Source of the DNA: Chara braunii
Taxonomy: Eukaryota > Streptophyta > Charophyceae > Charales > Characeae
Length of the DNA stretch: 43,353 nt
Reading direction: 5' to 3'
Assembly (NCBI GenBank): GCA_003427395.1
Contig: BFEA01000180.1
Location: 2,080,347-2,123,699 of the forward strand
The notes below the pieces were generated by a model. It saw nothing but the letters and a program-made list of their open reading frames with translations, was not told the origin of the DNA and made no database searches. Positions 30,961 through 41,951 of the stretch are shown here, piece after piece (position 1 is the first letter of the stretch; each line of letters begins with the position of its first letter). The position numbers were made by a program, and so were the translations under genes.

Positions 30961-31755
30961 GACAAGGAGTTGCACAAAGTGAAAGGACTGTATAACAACC
31001 CCATTCACTCTGCAACTGGTGTGACACCAAACCAGTTGCAATATGGATGGCCGATGCGTAATCCCCTCTCCTATCTGTTCCTCGAATGGTCACCTGGTCT
31101 GATGCCCGACATGCCTGGCTACAATGCCAAGTACGCACGCTTGCTCAAAGTTGTTATTGCAGCCATGAACAAGCGCCCGCATGCCATGATCAAACATGCT
31201 AACAAGTTACGCAAAGAAGCAAAATTCAAAGTAGGGGATTATGTTTGGGTCAAAATGTTTGAGTTTTCTGATGAAGAGGGTGTATCACGAAAGTTTCTTC
31301 CATTGTTCTATGGCCCTTGGCAGATTCTGAAGGTAATTGGGGATGATTTTGGTCCTTAATATGTGATTGACGTGCCTCCTCATCTGCGTACGTATCCGGT
31401 CTTTCATGCGTCCAAACTGTTCCCACACATTGATGATGAGACTTCTCCCTTCCGAGATGCTATGATACCTCGCTCTATCGACGATGGCAATGAGATAGAC
31501 AGAATCGTTTCTCACGAGGGAAGAGGGAGGAACAGACAGTACAAGGTTCACTTCCTGTGTCACCCGTTGACTGAATTCTTCTGGATCGACCGAAAAGAGC
31601 TGCTAAAGAATGTTCCCCGTGTTGTGAACGCTTATGAACGACATATCGCTGAGGGAGAGACTGCTAAGTTTGTTGCAAAAACGACTCCTCACGAACTTAC
31701 TAAGTCTCTCTTTCTGATTTACTCCTACGATGCATTTTGTGCCAACTCTGAATGA
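30961..31755 (+). pseudogene. Element 1 integrase C-terminus and chromodomain
   Basis: Contains HSATGVTPNQLQYG, the integrase tail KFKVGDYVWVKMFEF and FYGPWQILK, then a TAA at 31357-31359 (from CAA), then YPVFHASKL. A chromodomain-like end follows (IDRIVSHEGRGRNRQYKVHF, then FFWIDRKELLKN). Chromodomains steer insertion toward marked chromatin. The stop at 31753 lies 29 bp before the polypurine tract. Confidence 0.85.
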
Positions 31756-31796
31756 GTTACTCGCTCGAAGGGACCTCGCTCTTGAGAGGGGGGTAG

Positions 31797-33087
31797 TGTA
31801 ATGACCCGCCAAAAACACAGACTGAGAACAATGCTGATTTCTGGGATTTGCCACTGGAATGAATGCCTTGCTGTGATTCTCGCATTCTGTTGTGGTTTCC
31901 AAGTTTGTGTGTGCGCGCGCCTGCTGGTTTGCATGCATGTCTGAGTGCTTGCCGGTTGAGTGTGTGTGACACCCGCAAGGGTACTTGTTGGTTGTAAGGC
32001 CCCGCAGGGACGGTACTTACGTGTGGCCGTGACTTTCAGGGTTGCAGGGGGGTAAACACTCAAGTTGCGGCGGTAGGCCCTCAACACTTAGAGCAGGGGG
32101 GAAAACACTCGAGTAGCAGGTAGGCCGGTACCTTGAGTACTGGTATGAGTGTCGGGTACTGGAGGCCGAGCAGAAGACAAAAAGTTGGCATTTTTAGAGG
32201 CCTAGTAGCGGTAGGATAGAGGTAGGCCGGTACCAGTCCAAGTAGCCCGGGTCTAGGGCATGTCCGGAGGTTACCAGAGCCTGCAATGATGTTTCCCTCC
32301 GAAAGGGAGGAGGTACCGGTGGTTGGGAGGCCGCTCGGCCTAGGAAGTCACTGCCCAGTAGGCCAGTAGGCCGCTATATCTTTTGGAGGAGCAAGTAGCT
32401 CCTCCTCATTTGCGGTATGCAAGGATTGGCGACATGCTGCTGGAGCGCAGCGCTGGCTGCTACAGCGCTGCTTGGAGGTGAAGGGCAGTTGGAGCTCAGC
32501 CTGGCTCTGGCGAGCAGTCGGCAGCGGCATAGCTGCTTTGGGTTGTCCTTTGGACATCAGCGCAACACCATAGTTGCTTTGTGTTGTCCTTGGACAGGAG
32601 GGCAGGGCCCTCAGCGGTCTGCCATAGCCTATGCATGAGAGAGGAGGCCGAAGGAGGGAAACCATAGCTATGGTGGACTTGTTGTTGTTGTTGTTGAGTC
32701 AGCAGTAAGAGGGAACTTTGGATATTGATTCTGGTTCATCCATTCATTGTTATTATTATTATTGAGAGAAGGATAAGATTGGCGAAGTGGAGGAGGAGGA
32801 GGAAGGTGGAGAGAGAAGGGGGGAATTGTCATTGGTCTTGCTAGTGTACATCTTCTTCTTCTTCTTCTTCTTCTCTTCTTTCTTCCTCCTCTGGTCTCTA
32901 TCTCTTTGCAAGTGCTTTCATTTCTTTCGCAATTGGGTGGCATTGTCTTTCATTGTGAATTTGCACTTTGGAAATGACCAGGATTGTAATAGAGAGAGCA
33001 AATGGATCTGCGACAACAGTGGGAGGGGAAAGAGGAGGAGGGAACTTGATGGGGAGGGTAAAAGCGCACGCGCGAGAGACCCACCCG
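31797..33087 (+). repeat. Probable 3' LTR of element 1 and adjoining repeats
   Basis: TGTAATGACCCGCC follows the polypurine tract directly and starts with the TG expected of an LTR. The right end was not found because no 5' LTR copy is present for comparison. The region holds doubled GGGGGGTAAACACTC...TAGGCC units (about 32047-32130), GGTAGGCCGGTACC repeats, (GTT)n at 32683, (ATT)n at 32747 and (TTC)n at 32850-32877. Confidence 0.5.
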
Positions 33088-33362
33088 CCCCGATCAAGTG
33101 TAGCATGTGCTCCGATCAGTTTCATATTTGATTTGTGGTTCATCGAGACTCACAAAAAAACAAGAAGACACATGCACGCACGCACGAAAGCGAGCGAGCG
33201 AGAGAGAGAGCCTGATATTTAACTATGCGCCTCTTCCCGCCTTGCCCCCACACGGTCAAGTGTAGTATCTGCTTCGATCACTTTCATATCGGATGCTGCC
33301 CCTACACGATGAAGTGTTAGTATCTGCTTCGTTCAGTTTCATATGTGATCCGTGGTCCATCG
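33088..33362 (+). repeat. Three dispersed copies of a 45-60 bp unit
   Basis: Units at about 33088-33145, 33250-33293 and 33300-33362 share TCAAGTGTAG.AT.TGCT.CGATCA.TTTCATAT. Two also share TTGTGGTTCATCGAG or CGTGGTCCATCGAG. Confidence 0.7.
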
Positions 33363-33404
33363 AGGCCTTTTTATTTTTTTTTAAAAGCATGCGTGTGCGC
33401 CTGC

Positions 33405-33408
33405 GCGC

Positions 33409-33457
<49 letters not shown>

Positions 33458-33460
33458 TGT
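33405..33460. repeat. (GT)n(GA)n compound microsatellite
   Basis: CGCGCGCGCA, then about 12 GT units, then about 9 GA units. Confidence 0.9.
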
Positions 33461-33706
33461 TGCATACTGGTGAATACTTCACCAAGTATAGGCAGAACCA
33501 AAGATCAACCAGTACAGGATGAGCATGTATACAGCGGGAGTTTGAGGAAACTGACTCACATAGATGAACTCAGCCAGACATCACTCGACATTCCAGCAAT
33601 CGTGAGATGGTGGGGTCTGAAGCCAATCATAGACGATGCTTCAGGCCTCGTACAACTATACACATATGAATGGTGGGAGGAGAGACGATGGACGTGGAAG
33701 GTATAG
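33461..33706 (+). CDS. Coding-like fragment of unknown identity
   Basis: An open frame reads YSGSLRKLTHIDELSQTS, then LDIPAIVRWWGLKPIIDDAS and YEWWEERRWTWKV before a TAG. Amino-acid variety is much higher than in neighbouring ORFs, and AAG|GTATAG at the end could be a splice donor. I do not recognise a family. It could be a transposon relic or a lone exon. Confidence 0.2.
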   Translation, partial: CILVNTSPSIGRTKDQPVQDEHVYSGSLRKLTHIDELSQTSLDIPAIVRWWGLKPIIDDASGLVQLYTYEWWEERRWTWKV

Positions 33707-34648
33707 GCAGCGTCAGATGTCACCGAGATGGAATTCAGAAGGTCATCGATATGGTAGTCTAAAATATCACGAACAAAATCAGAATGTTGTGGACATAAGT
33801 CACCGATGTTGAAGGTACAAAATCCTCATGTAGTCGGTGTTCGATCTGTGATACCGCCTGGTATCAGTTCGAACTATCTCCAATGTTTCAAGTCCGGTAA
33901 GTATCCAGCCTCCTACCACCGAAGTCCAACCATTGATCTCTGTCCAATTCGCACCAAAGTCTCCAGTCTGAAGAAGAAGAAGAAGAAGAGGGAGGAGGAG
34001 GAGAGGAAGAAGAAGATATCCGAGAGGGGCTGAGAAGGGAAGGAGGTGGTGAGTTAGTGCCTAGGCTCCTACCTGCAGATGCAAGCTGGCGCCTTGGAAC
34101 TGCTTAAGACCCGCAGCTTCAACCTGGGGCTATGGCGCTGCAGAGGTAAGCCGGTAAGTGTCCATCTGCCACCTCTAGCTGTCACTCAGCGCTAATCGGC
34201 GCTGTGGTGCTTTCAGCTGCGCTAAACCAAGATTAGCGCAGCGTTCCTCAAACTGCTGCCGTCCTTCCTTCGTCCCGAAATGGCCGTTGGCTGGGCCTAA
34301 ATACGGGCCGACGGCCAGTTCAGCCTTCGCCTCATTACGGTGGGATCCGATCTGAACCGTGGGATGTATCGTACGATCCGAGCTTCAGGTCGGATCGGTT
34401 TGCGGGAAGCAGGCTGCCTAAATGGCGACCTGGTCCAAACGAAACGTTTGGCCTTTTCCCGCCCTATGGCTGCAGGGCCTGGTCTAGAACCGGTTGCCCA
34501 AGGCCAAAGGGGTGGCCTAAAAAGGTCCGGCCTTTGGGCCGGCCCGGCCTGGATTATTGCATCCAGGCCCTCGGAACCCCTCAGCCTAGTTGTCAGGCTT
34601 GAAACGGCTCGTGTGGAATGTAGTATGTTTGCGCTTTGATTGTAAGTC
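33707..34648. other. Unassigned sequence, GGCC-rich on the right
   Basis: (GAA)n-like sequence at 33976-34015. At 33851-33868 TGATACC and GGTATCA form a 7-bp stem with a 4-base loop. From 34100 the DNA is rich in AGGCC/GGCCT words, somewhat like 40400-40760, so both may be LTR remnants. No gene. Confidence 0.4.
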
Positions 34649-35352
34649 CTAGGAGTTCTGAACGAAAGTGGGAGAGCAAGCGACGTTGATGTCGGCGGCC
34701 CGTGGTAGCAGAAGATCGGCAAAAACTCGGGCTTTCTCTCCACTGTAATGGAACTCGAAAGGAGTGATATAGATCGGCGGGTGCACCGAAGTGGTATAGG
34801 CGAACTCGATGTCAGGAAGCCGGTCAACCCAATCTTTTTGTTCGGGACGGATAAGTGAACGTAACATCATTTGAGCGGTCTGATGCGCTCGACCACCCAT
34901 CCGTTTGCGGGTGCCGTGCGGAACTCGACTTCATGGTCGAATCTGGCATGAGGGAAGTCCAAGAGGATGACATGAAGCGAGTGTCTCTGTCGCTCACAAT
35001 GTCTTCCGGAACACCATGCCCGGTGATCCAGCCGGTGTGCAAGAGTCGTGCGAGCTCGGGGGCTGTAGCACTGTACTTGCATGGAAGAAAAAGAGCGTAC
35101 TTGCTCAAACGGCCAACGACCGTGAGGATGCCGTCATGATCGAGGCGATCACGGGGGAACGGGCGTGTAACATCCATAGCAATGGAGCGGCGCGGTGCCC
35201 GAGGGATTGGCATCGGTTTCAGTTCGCCATAAGGGACCTGAGATCTACCTTTGTTACGATGGCAAACTGCGCATGACTCATATGTACCTCGTGACGTCAT
35301 GAAGAACGTCGGGCCAGTGAAAACGCTGGCGGAGGCGGGCTAATGTGAGGGT
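34649..35352 (-). pseudogene. Element 2 integrase, truncated
   Basis: Contains the second half of the zinc domain (CAVCHRNKGRSQVPYG), MDVTRPFPRD with the first catalytic Asp, and SDRDTRFMSSSW with the second. HPQTDG is followed by a frame change; the Glu-containing VERI is in another frame. It ends FAYTTSVHPPIYITPFEFHY and VACSPTFVQNS. The C-terminal DNA-binding part is absent. Confidence 0.85.
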
Positions 35353-35995
35353 TACGCCAAGGTGTGCCGTGGAATTTGCCGAGGAGGCGAGTCCGTAAGA
35401 TGCGATCTTGGGGCACCACTAGCAAGTCCTTTCCTCTCGTGTGGAGCAGGAACCCCATCGGAGATACGATAGTGACCAGCCGGCGGGTGATCCGACGAAA
35501 GCTTCGCGTAGAGCGTGAAGTATGTTGGGTCGAACTTGTAGCCGTTGACGAAGTGCTGCTGCAGATTGTCGTCGAGTTGGAACGTCGTGGTCACGAGGGC
35601 ACATAAATCCGAGCGTCGTGAGAGGGGCGTCGGCTGCTCGGTTGGCGGGATCGAGAATGTGGCATGGGTCAAAGTCGAACTGGTCGATGTAATACATCCA
35701 TCGATCGATCGTGCTAGTGACCGTGTCCACGTTTTGTAGTAAGTCAACGGATTGTTATTCGACGACCGAGAAGAAAGTAGCGCCACCATTTGAGAACGGT
35801 GACGAACGCGAGTTTCTTCCTAGCGTCGTCGAGGGTGTTGATGAGAGGCACCTTTTGGGAGAAATACTCGACCGGGTGCCAACCGTCCGGGTGGCATTGT
35901 TCTAATACAACACCAATATCGTACCCGGAAGCGTTCGTAGTCACTTGGGTGGGTAGGGTGGGGTCGTAAATTCGGAGGCCCGGTGCGTTTTGCAT
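35353..35995 (-). pseudogene. Element 2 RNase H and connection
   Basis: Reads VTTNASGYDIGVVLEQ where families have TDAS: the catalytic Asp is Asn (codon 35933-35935). The normally acidic (H)EKELLA motif appears as RKKLAFV, so a second active-site acid is also lost. DRWMYYIDQFDFD and HILDPANRAADAPL (normally ADALSR) follow in a shifted frame. Confidence 0.85.
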
Positions 35996-36041
35996 TGCCG
36001 CCTTTAACGTATTGAACGCGCCACGAGCTGCGTCGTCGAAC

Positions 36042-37133
36042 TTAAATGCTACCTTTCGGGGACTGAATTCTCGATAAAGGAGCTGCCACTTTGGAGTAAG
36101 ACTGGACGAAGCGCTGATAGTATCCAGCCAAACCCATGAAAGAGCGTTCGTCCGTCGTGCAACGGGGTTTCGACCAATCCACGATGGCTTCGATCTTGTT
36201 CGCTAAGGGACGAATGCCTTTCGACGTCACATAATGGCCTAAGTACTCAAGCTCTTGTTTGGCGAATTCTGCACTTGTCGCGGTTGCTTTGTACTTCGCT
36301 GCTCGCAAACGATCCAACACCGCACGAAGGTGTACGAGGTGCTCGTCAAGCGTTCTACTATAGACCAAGATATCATCGAGATAGATGAGGACGGTGCGAT
36401 CGAGCAAGTCTCGGAACTCCGTTGTCATGGCTGCTTGGAAGGTTGTCGGGGCATTGGTCAGTCCAAATGGCATCACGACCCACTCAAAATGCCCATACCG
36501 CGTTTTGAAGGCGGTCTTGTACCGGTCTTGAGGCTGGATTTCGATCTGGTGGTAAGCCAACTTTAAGTCCAAACTTCGAGAAGTACGTCGTGTTGCCCAA
36601 CCGCTCAAGGAGATCTTCAATTCGAGGGAGAGGGCCGGCGTTCTTTACGGTTTGTGTGTTAAGTTTCTAGAATCGATGCACAACCGTAGGTCCTTATCCT
36701 TCTTCCGGGCGAAGAGAACCGGTGCACCGTATGGCGAACAACTGCGGCGAATCCAGCCTTTATCGAGAAGGTCATCGAGTTGTGCGCGAAGCACCTCAAG
36801 TTCCTCTTCGCTCATGCGGTAAATGCATCCATGCGGAGGGATCACACCCGTCTCGAGAGTAATCCCGTGACGTATGGGCCCATCCGGAACCGTTCCGGTG
36901 GGAGCCTCGAAGACGTTTCCATATCCATCTAAGAGGTGAGTAATGCGTGGATTCGGCGGCGACACAGGTGGTCCGTCCGTGGAGTGGAGGGCATGCAGGA
37001 AAACAACTCCCATCTCCTCTACGTCATTCCGAGCTATGGCGTCGGGAATCCTCACGACGGAGACCACGTGACAAGCAATCGAAGTGTGAGGAGTCGCGAT
37101 CGTACACGGGACTAACACTCCGTGATCGGTCAT
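36042..37133 (-). pseudogene. Element 2 reverse transcriptase
   Basis: Two frames. From 37133: HGITLETGVIPPHGCIYRMS, GWIRRSCSPYGAPVLFARKK and LRLCIDSRNLT (usually DYRxLN). From 36620: LDLKLAYHQIEIQPQD, PFGLTNAPTTFQ, the catalytic YLDDILVYSR and FMGLAGYYQRFV. A frameshift lies between 36645 and 36620. Confidence 0.9.
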
Positions 37134-37482
37134 GAAAGTTTACCGGATGATCTGTGCTACGCAACCAAGACATGCCTAGAATCATGTCGAACTTGGTGTC
37201 GAGGATGTCAAAGGACACCGGCTTGCACGCGAGTGGCGCAAAGTACACCTGAACGTCGTCAGTGTAGGTTGCGTCAATTGACGTTTGTGTGCGGCCGGCC
37301 GCAAGTGTGACTTGAGTAGGTTGCGTCTTCCTTCGAATGCCGGGGCCGAGACCTGCACGTGGCATAAAGGCTTGGCTTATAAAGTTGCGAGACGCTCCGC
37401 GGTCAGTCTTCACAAGATAGGAGCAGAGATTGACAATCGTTGCTCCGTCATCCGTCAATGGAGTTGGTAGTGCAGCATGCAA
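37024..37482 (-). pseudogene. Element 2 aspartic protease, altered active site
   Basis: The active-site triad reads DRGAS within LVKTDRGASRNFIS, where D-S-G or D-T-G is expected. The C-terminal protease motif FDMILGMSWL is normal. The change at the middle position would be expected to impair catalysis. It overlaps the start of the RT frame by 110 bases. Confidence 0.8.
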
Positions 37483-38193
37483 GTAAGCATAGATTTGCCA
37501 TCAAGGCGTTACAATGCGGCTTTGGCAAGGATCCGGTCGAGTGTAGAGGCATCCAAAAGAAGTCCTCTCTCGTGAGCGGGTCGAGGTCCTCGAGCCTTGA
37601 CAACGCCGTTGAGTCATCGGAAATATGTGGCGAACTAATTGGTTCTCTTGCCGACGGTGTATAAGCTACGCATACACTGTCTAAGTGCACGTGGCTAGGC
37701 TGGTCCAATGGTGGGACTAGCTGGGTGGCAGAATCCTTGTATGTATCACGAGAATCAGCGACTAACGCATAGTCCCCGACAGTGATATCGGTTGCCAGCA
37801 AGGCAACCGGTTCTGGTGGACTGTGGAGAGGGGTCGCTCGTCTCCGTGCGCAACTCAGTTTCCCGAGTTAGCTAGATGAGGTACCTTTGCCTTGCCCTTG
37901 TTCGAGCACTATGCCCTAGTGTGGTTTACACCGTTGCACCAAAAACAATACCCATACCGTTGTCGAAGTTCAAAAACTTCCATGGTGATGTTGTATGCCG
38001 TCCATGGTCCCTGCCCAATCTCCGTCACTGTCGTCCTTTGTGTCGCCTTGTTCTTACGAACCCTTTTTGGACGTTTCGGCGGGAGCGCTGCGACAACTCC
38101 ATCACTCGAGGAGTCTGCTGCAGCGTGGAGATCAGGTGATCCGTCAGCGATCACCGCATTGTTATGCGTCGGCCGTCGGTAGCCTCGCTTAGG
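37483..38193 (-). pseudogene. Element 2 nucleocapsid and gag-pol linker
   Basis: Basic PPKRPKRVRKNKATQR precedes YCFWCNGVNHTRA, a CX2CX4HX4C zinc knuckle broken by a TAG at 37909-37911 in place of the residue before the last Cys. The linker that follows in another frame (DITVGDYALVADS to TREDFFWMPLHS) leads to the protease. Confidence 0.75.
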
Positions 38194-39635
38194 CACATAT
38201 TGCGGCTGGGACTGCCTTTCGTTGGCGGCCTTGTCATCGTTTGGATGACCAGGTTAGCATGGTCCAGAATGCCTTGAAATGAGGCATAGTCGTACTCATT
38301 ACCGAGTGTCGACCGCAGTCCTGCGCATGGTCGCAAAGAGAATTCGGATCACAGGTTTGGAAAACTTAAGTCGAACCCTGGAGTGGTTACTATCTTCTGC
38401 CACTTAATCGTCCGGTCTCGTGTTGACATCTTCCCTTGCGAGCTGGAGTAGAGCTCGTTCATGGCCGCCTTCACTACGTTCGGGACCATGAAACGAGTGT
38501 GCCACATTTGCTCGAGCTGCTCCCACGTGATGTGCTTGTGCAGGTCGGCAATGGTGGTTCCCAGATTGGTCGCCATATGGTTCATGAATGTCTGTGCGCC
38601 TCCGACGAGTTGGAGGTAGAGCGCTGTCATCATCAGGTAATCTGGTACGTGGTTCCAGGCTGCTTCGATGATGAAGGAATGGCACCATGCCAAAGTGTCT
38701 GTCTTGTTGTAATCATCAACTTCCCCATGTTGAAGCGTGGCATCTTGTACGTTTTCGAGGCAGCTTTCGATTGTTCCTGCAGTTTGGTGCTGTCGGTCTT
38801 GATGGCGGCTACTGTGCTGCTGATTGATCCAGGACTGGTAAAGTCACCCAGGTCGCCAATGATGGTGACAACATGGTTGATGCGCGCGCCGAGCTGCTTC
38901 ACTATGTATGTCGTGCAGCCTGGTGCTGCTGAGTGCTTAGCCTCGATGCTGTTGATGCGTGTGATAGTGGATGCCAACAGGTGCTGCTGTTGTTGCTGAT
39001 GTTCTGTTGCTGCGCGGATGGCGGCTGTCAAGGTTGAAGACTCTTGCTGTTGAGTCTGCCTCAGCTGCCGTCCCGTGTTCGTGTTCACAATCTGCATCGT
39101 GTTGTTCCACATTACCGTCATCATACAGAACATCAAGTTAGCCAGGTTACTCCTTTCTGCCTCCGCCGGTGTCGGAGCCGCCTGCTCGTCCGATAGGCAC
39201 AAAGATCATGCCTTGGAGAAGTGCTGTCCACCGACTCTCATTCTGAATCAGGGACTCGGCGCTGGCGGCATTCTGCCTGTCTCGAGCTGTTCTGTCAGCC
39301 TCAGCAGTCCGCTGAGCTTGGGCGGGCGCCTCTTGGGCAAGCTGCTGACGTTCTGCTTCTGCTGCCTCTCGCTGCACCTTTGCTGTGGCTACGACATCCG
39401 TGAATGTCTGCACCCGTTGAAGGTAAGCTGCCAAAGTCTCGTGGTCCCCTTGGACCGGACGGGCAGGAAGGATCCCTGCGGTGACCGGTACTGCATTGGT
39501 ACTGGATGCCGCTGGAGTTGTTCGTCTGCTGAGTTGTTGTTGCAGATACTTCGGCTGCACAGAGTGGCTACGAACTGCGAGCCTGGCACTTTGTCGTGGC
39601 AGTGCCCCGATGCTCTGTTCCGTCGACATCAGCAC
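38194..39635 (-). pseudogene. Element 2 gag (matrix/capsid)
   Basis: Starts near 39635 (MSTEQSIGALP) with a Gln/Ala/Glu-rich coiled-coil region (QREAAEAERQQLAQEAPAQ). It continues in other frames with polyglutamine (EHQQQQQHLL) and the capsid segment (YLQLVGGAQTFMNHM, then ITWEQLEQMWHTRFMVP). At least two frameshifts separate the three parts. The conserved W...F spacing is typical of Gypsy capsids. Confidence 0.75.
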
Positions 39636-40899
39636 TGCTAATGTGGTACTTGGAGACCTTAGTGGTCACAGAGGATGGGGAGGGTAGGGAGGGTGGGAAC
39701 AGGGGTAGAACAGACAATCAACACGCAGTCCCCTGTCCCAATGTGGATTGGACACCTAATAAAAGCGAAAAAGAACTTTTCTCGCCCCAAACAATTTAAT
39801 TACGCAAATGATACATAATTAATAAAGAATAATGAATAATAATTAATCATCAATCAATAAAAGTGCAAGGAAGATGAGCAATTGCGAACTTCAGCAATCA
39901 AGCAGCATCATACACATAAGACCAGATAGTCATGACCTCGAACCAAAAACAGAATTGCATCACGAGGTTCACCAAATAAGAGCACACCAAAAGCTCATAA
40001 TTGACAATGCTGGAATAGTCTGATCATCATCATCAACGAAGAACCGATGTTGATACCCTATCTGGCGCTCGGTGCCCAGACTACAGATGTCAGATCCTAT
40101 CTGGCCTAGCCTACAATGTTGAAGATGACGACAACAACTCTCCCGGAGTACGAGCAGATAGCGGCCAATGCCGCATGCTTCCAGCACCAAGTATGTCTCT
40201 CGCATCACTCACAACCTCGTTCCCCAACACACAGATGCCACATGCACCCAAGGACCACCTTGCGCCACACCCAGCTCAAAGCAGCGCAGCTCGGCTATGG
40301 CTGCCTGCTCCTTCCAGCTTGCCCGTGAGCGTGTGAGCGCTAGCCAGCTTCAGTGAAGCAGCGCTTGCGCAGCATGCAGCCAGCACCCGAATGTCCAATG
40401 TGGAGGCAGGCCTTTTGCTATATGGAAGTGGCCTGCCTGCTGCTGCGCTGGGCCTGTCCCAAGAATCTTCCGGTAGGCCCCGGTAGGCTAAGGCCCAGTC
40501 CAAACGAATCAGGCCCAGGGCCTGTGGGGGTTACCTGTGCCCAACTGTCCTCGGCCTGTGTTTGGGCCATATCCCGTATCCAACCGAGGGCCTGCCTTCC
40601 ATACGTGCAAACAGGCGGCTTGGGCCTGGGTGCTCTTCAACCAATTGGCGCTGCGCAATTGCCTGAATTTTCCACAGTTGGTGATCGAAATAGGGACCCT
40701 CAGGCCCTCGTCGAGCCTGCCTTCACTTAGGGCGGCTGATGTGCTGCATAACAGAGCCAAAAAGGGGCTTATCGGGGCCTTGGCCTCGCATTCCCTCCAT
40801 AACTTTGATACTCCTGAGAAGTCCAGTCTTCGATAATTTGGCGCTTTCCCTTGTGTAAAGACTTTTGATATTGGGCAACAACCTGAGGAGCGGTCTGCA
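39636..40899. other. Inter-element region, probable LTR remnants
   Basis: Lies upstream of element 2 (its 5' side) and downstream of element 3 (its 3' side), both minus strand. It should therefore contain one LTR from each, but no repeated termini were recognised. The left part is AT-rich with AATAAT/TCAATCAATAAA; the right part (40270-40760) is rich in AGGCC words. No gene. Confidence 0.45.
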
Positions 40900-41951
40900 T
40901 CAGTTCCTCCCTAGTAGACATCGATCCTCCTTTGGATCGGTGTGATGTTTGAACCGAACCCGGTGTTGCAGCTTTGGTTTTGGAGGACGTCCCCTGCCTG
41001 TCGGTCCTGGAACTGGCATTTCCTTGTGGTCAACGATGTGATCGATGTTGATCTCTCCATCCATGGTTGTGGGCAGCATTGAGCGACGAGAGGGAAACTG
41101 ATCAGTTTCCTCGAAAGGTGCAAGCATAGAGGCGTGAAAGACAGGATAAGCGGATTACATAAGACGGTACATCAAGATTAGTCCCGACAATGTCTAATAC
41201 CTCCCATGGCCCAAAGTACTAAGGCATTAGCTTGCGGGAAATCCCGTGCTCCTGTCCCAGTTCTGAGGACTTAACCCAGACTCTGTCCCCAACCTGAAAT
41301 GTAGACGGGCGGTGATGTTTGTTCTCAGATTCTATCATTGTCGCCTGAGCCTTCTGCATTTGTTCCATTGCCTGTTGCATCTTCTGCTCATATCGGTATG
41401 CAAATTCTGAAGTACCGGGTGCAGCAGTTGACTGATTTTCAGGTAGTAAGAAGTCTAGAGGAAGTCTAGGTTTGAAGGTCTGTAGCAGACTGTTAGGGCT
41501 CACCCCGGTGGCGCTATGCACAACATTGTTTTTAAGACTGGCGATGAGAGCAAGCTTCTCGTCCCAGTCGACCTGATTGGGCTTGATGTAATGCCGTAAC
41601 AGGTGTTGGACAACGCAATTCAATTGTTCAACCTGACCATTGGCCACGGGGCTGCCTGCTGCATCTTCTGCTCATATCGGTATGCAAATTCCTAAGTACT
41701 AGTGCAGCAGTTGACTGATTTTTAGGAAGTAAGAAGTCTAGAGGAAGTCTAGGTTTGAAGGTCTGTAGCAGACTGTTAGGGCTCACCCCGGTGGCGCTGT
41801 GCACAACATTGTTATACAGACTGGCGATGAGAGCAAGCTTGTCGTCCCAATCGACCTGATTGGGCTTGATGTAATGCCGTAACAGGTGTTGGACAACGCG
41901 ATTCAATTGTTTAGCCTGACCATTGGCCTCGGGGTGATTACCCGAAGTCAT
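40900..41951 (-). pseudogene. Element 3 integrase C-terminus (duplicated) and chromodomain-like end
   Basis: A block of about 285 bp beginning NHPEANGQ... occurs twice (about 41662-41946 and 41377-41661). The first copy reads GQAKQLNR, losing the catalytic Glu; the second reads GQVEQLNC and keeps it. Both continue VVQHLLRHYIKPNQVDW and HSATGVSPNSLLQTF. STFQVGDRVWVKSSELG and KLMP follow, then a TAG (41219-41221) before YFGPWEVL. The end, EINIDHIVDHKEMP and LQHRVRFK, looks like a degraded chromodomain. Confidence 0.85.

Larger units (their letters stand above)
26499..31796 (+). mobile_element. Element 1: Ty3/Gypsy chromodomain retrotransposon, internal region
   Basis: Gag, protease, RT, RNase H, integrase and chromodomain occur in the Ty3/Gypsy order on one strand over 5.3 kb. 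A polypurine tract (GAGAGGGGGG, 31784-31793) precedes the likely 3' LTR start at 31797. The C-terminal chromodomain places it with chromoviruses. Six in-frame stops, at least five frameshifts, a small integrase deletion and a 27-bp RT duplication show it is dead. No 5' LTR was found. Confidence 0.9.
34649..39635 (-). mobile_element. Element 2: Ty3/Gypsy retrotransposon, minus strand
   Basis: Gag, protease, RT, RNase H and integrase appear in order from 39635 down to 34649. It belongs to a different lineage from element 1 judging by its Gag, linker and RT. The integrase C-terminus and any 3' LTR are missing: coding sequence stops at VACSPTFVQNS and changes into GGCC-rich DNA. The 5' LTR was not identified. 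Confidence 0.88.

Noticed and set aside
33851-33880. CTGGTATCAG as an LTR primer-binding site
   Set aside because: It lies within a small palindrome, no LTR end precedes it, and no plus-strand gag follows.
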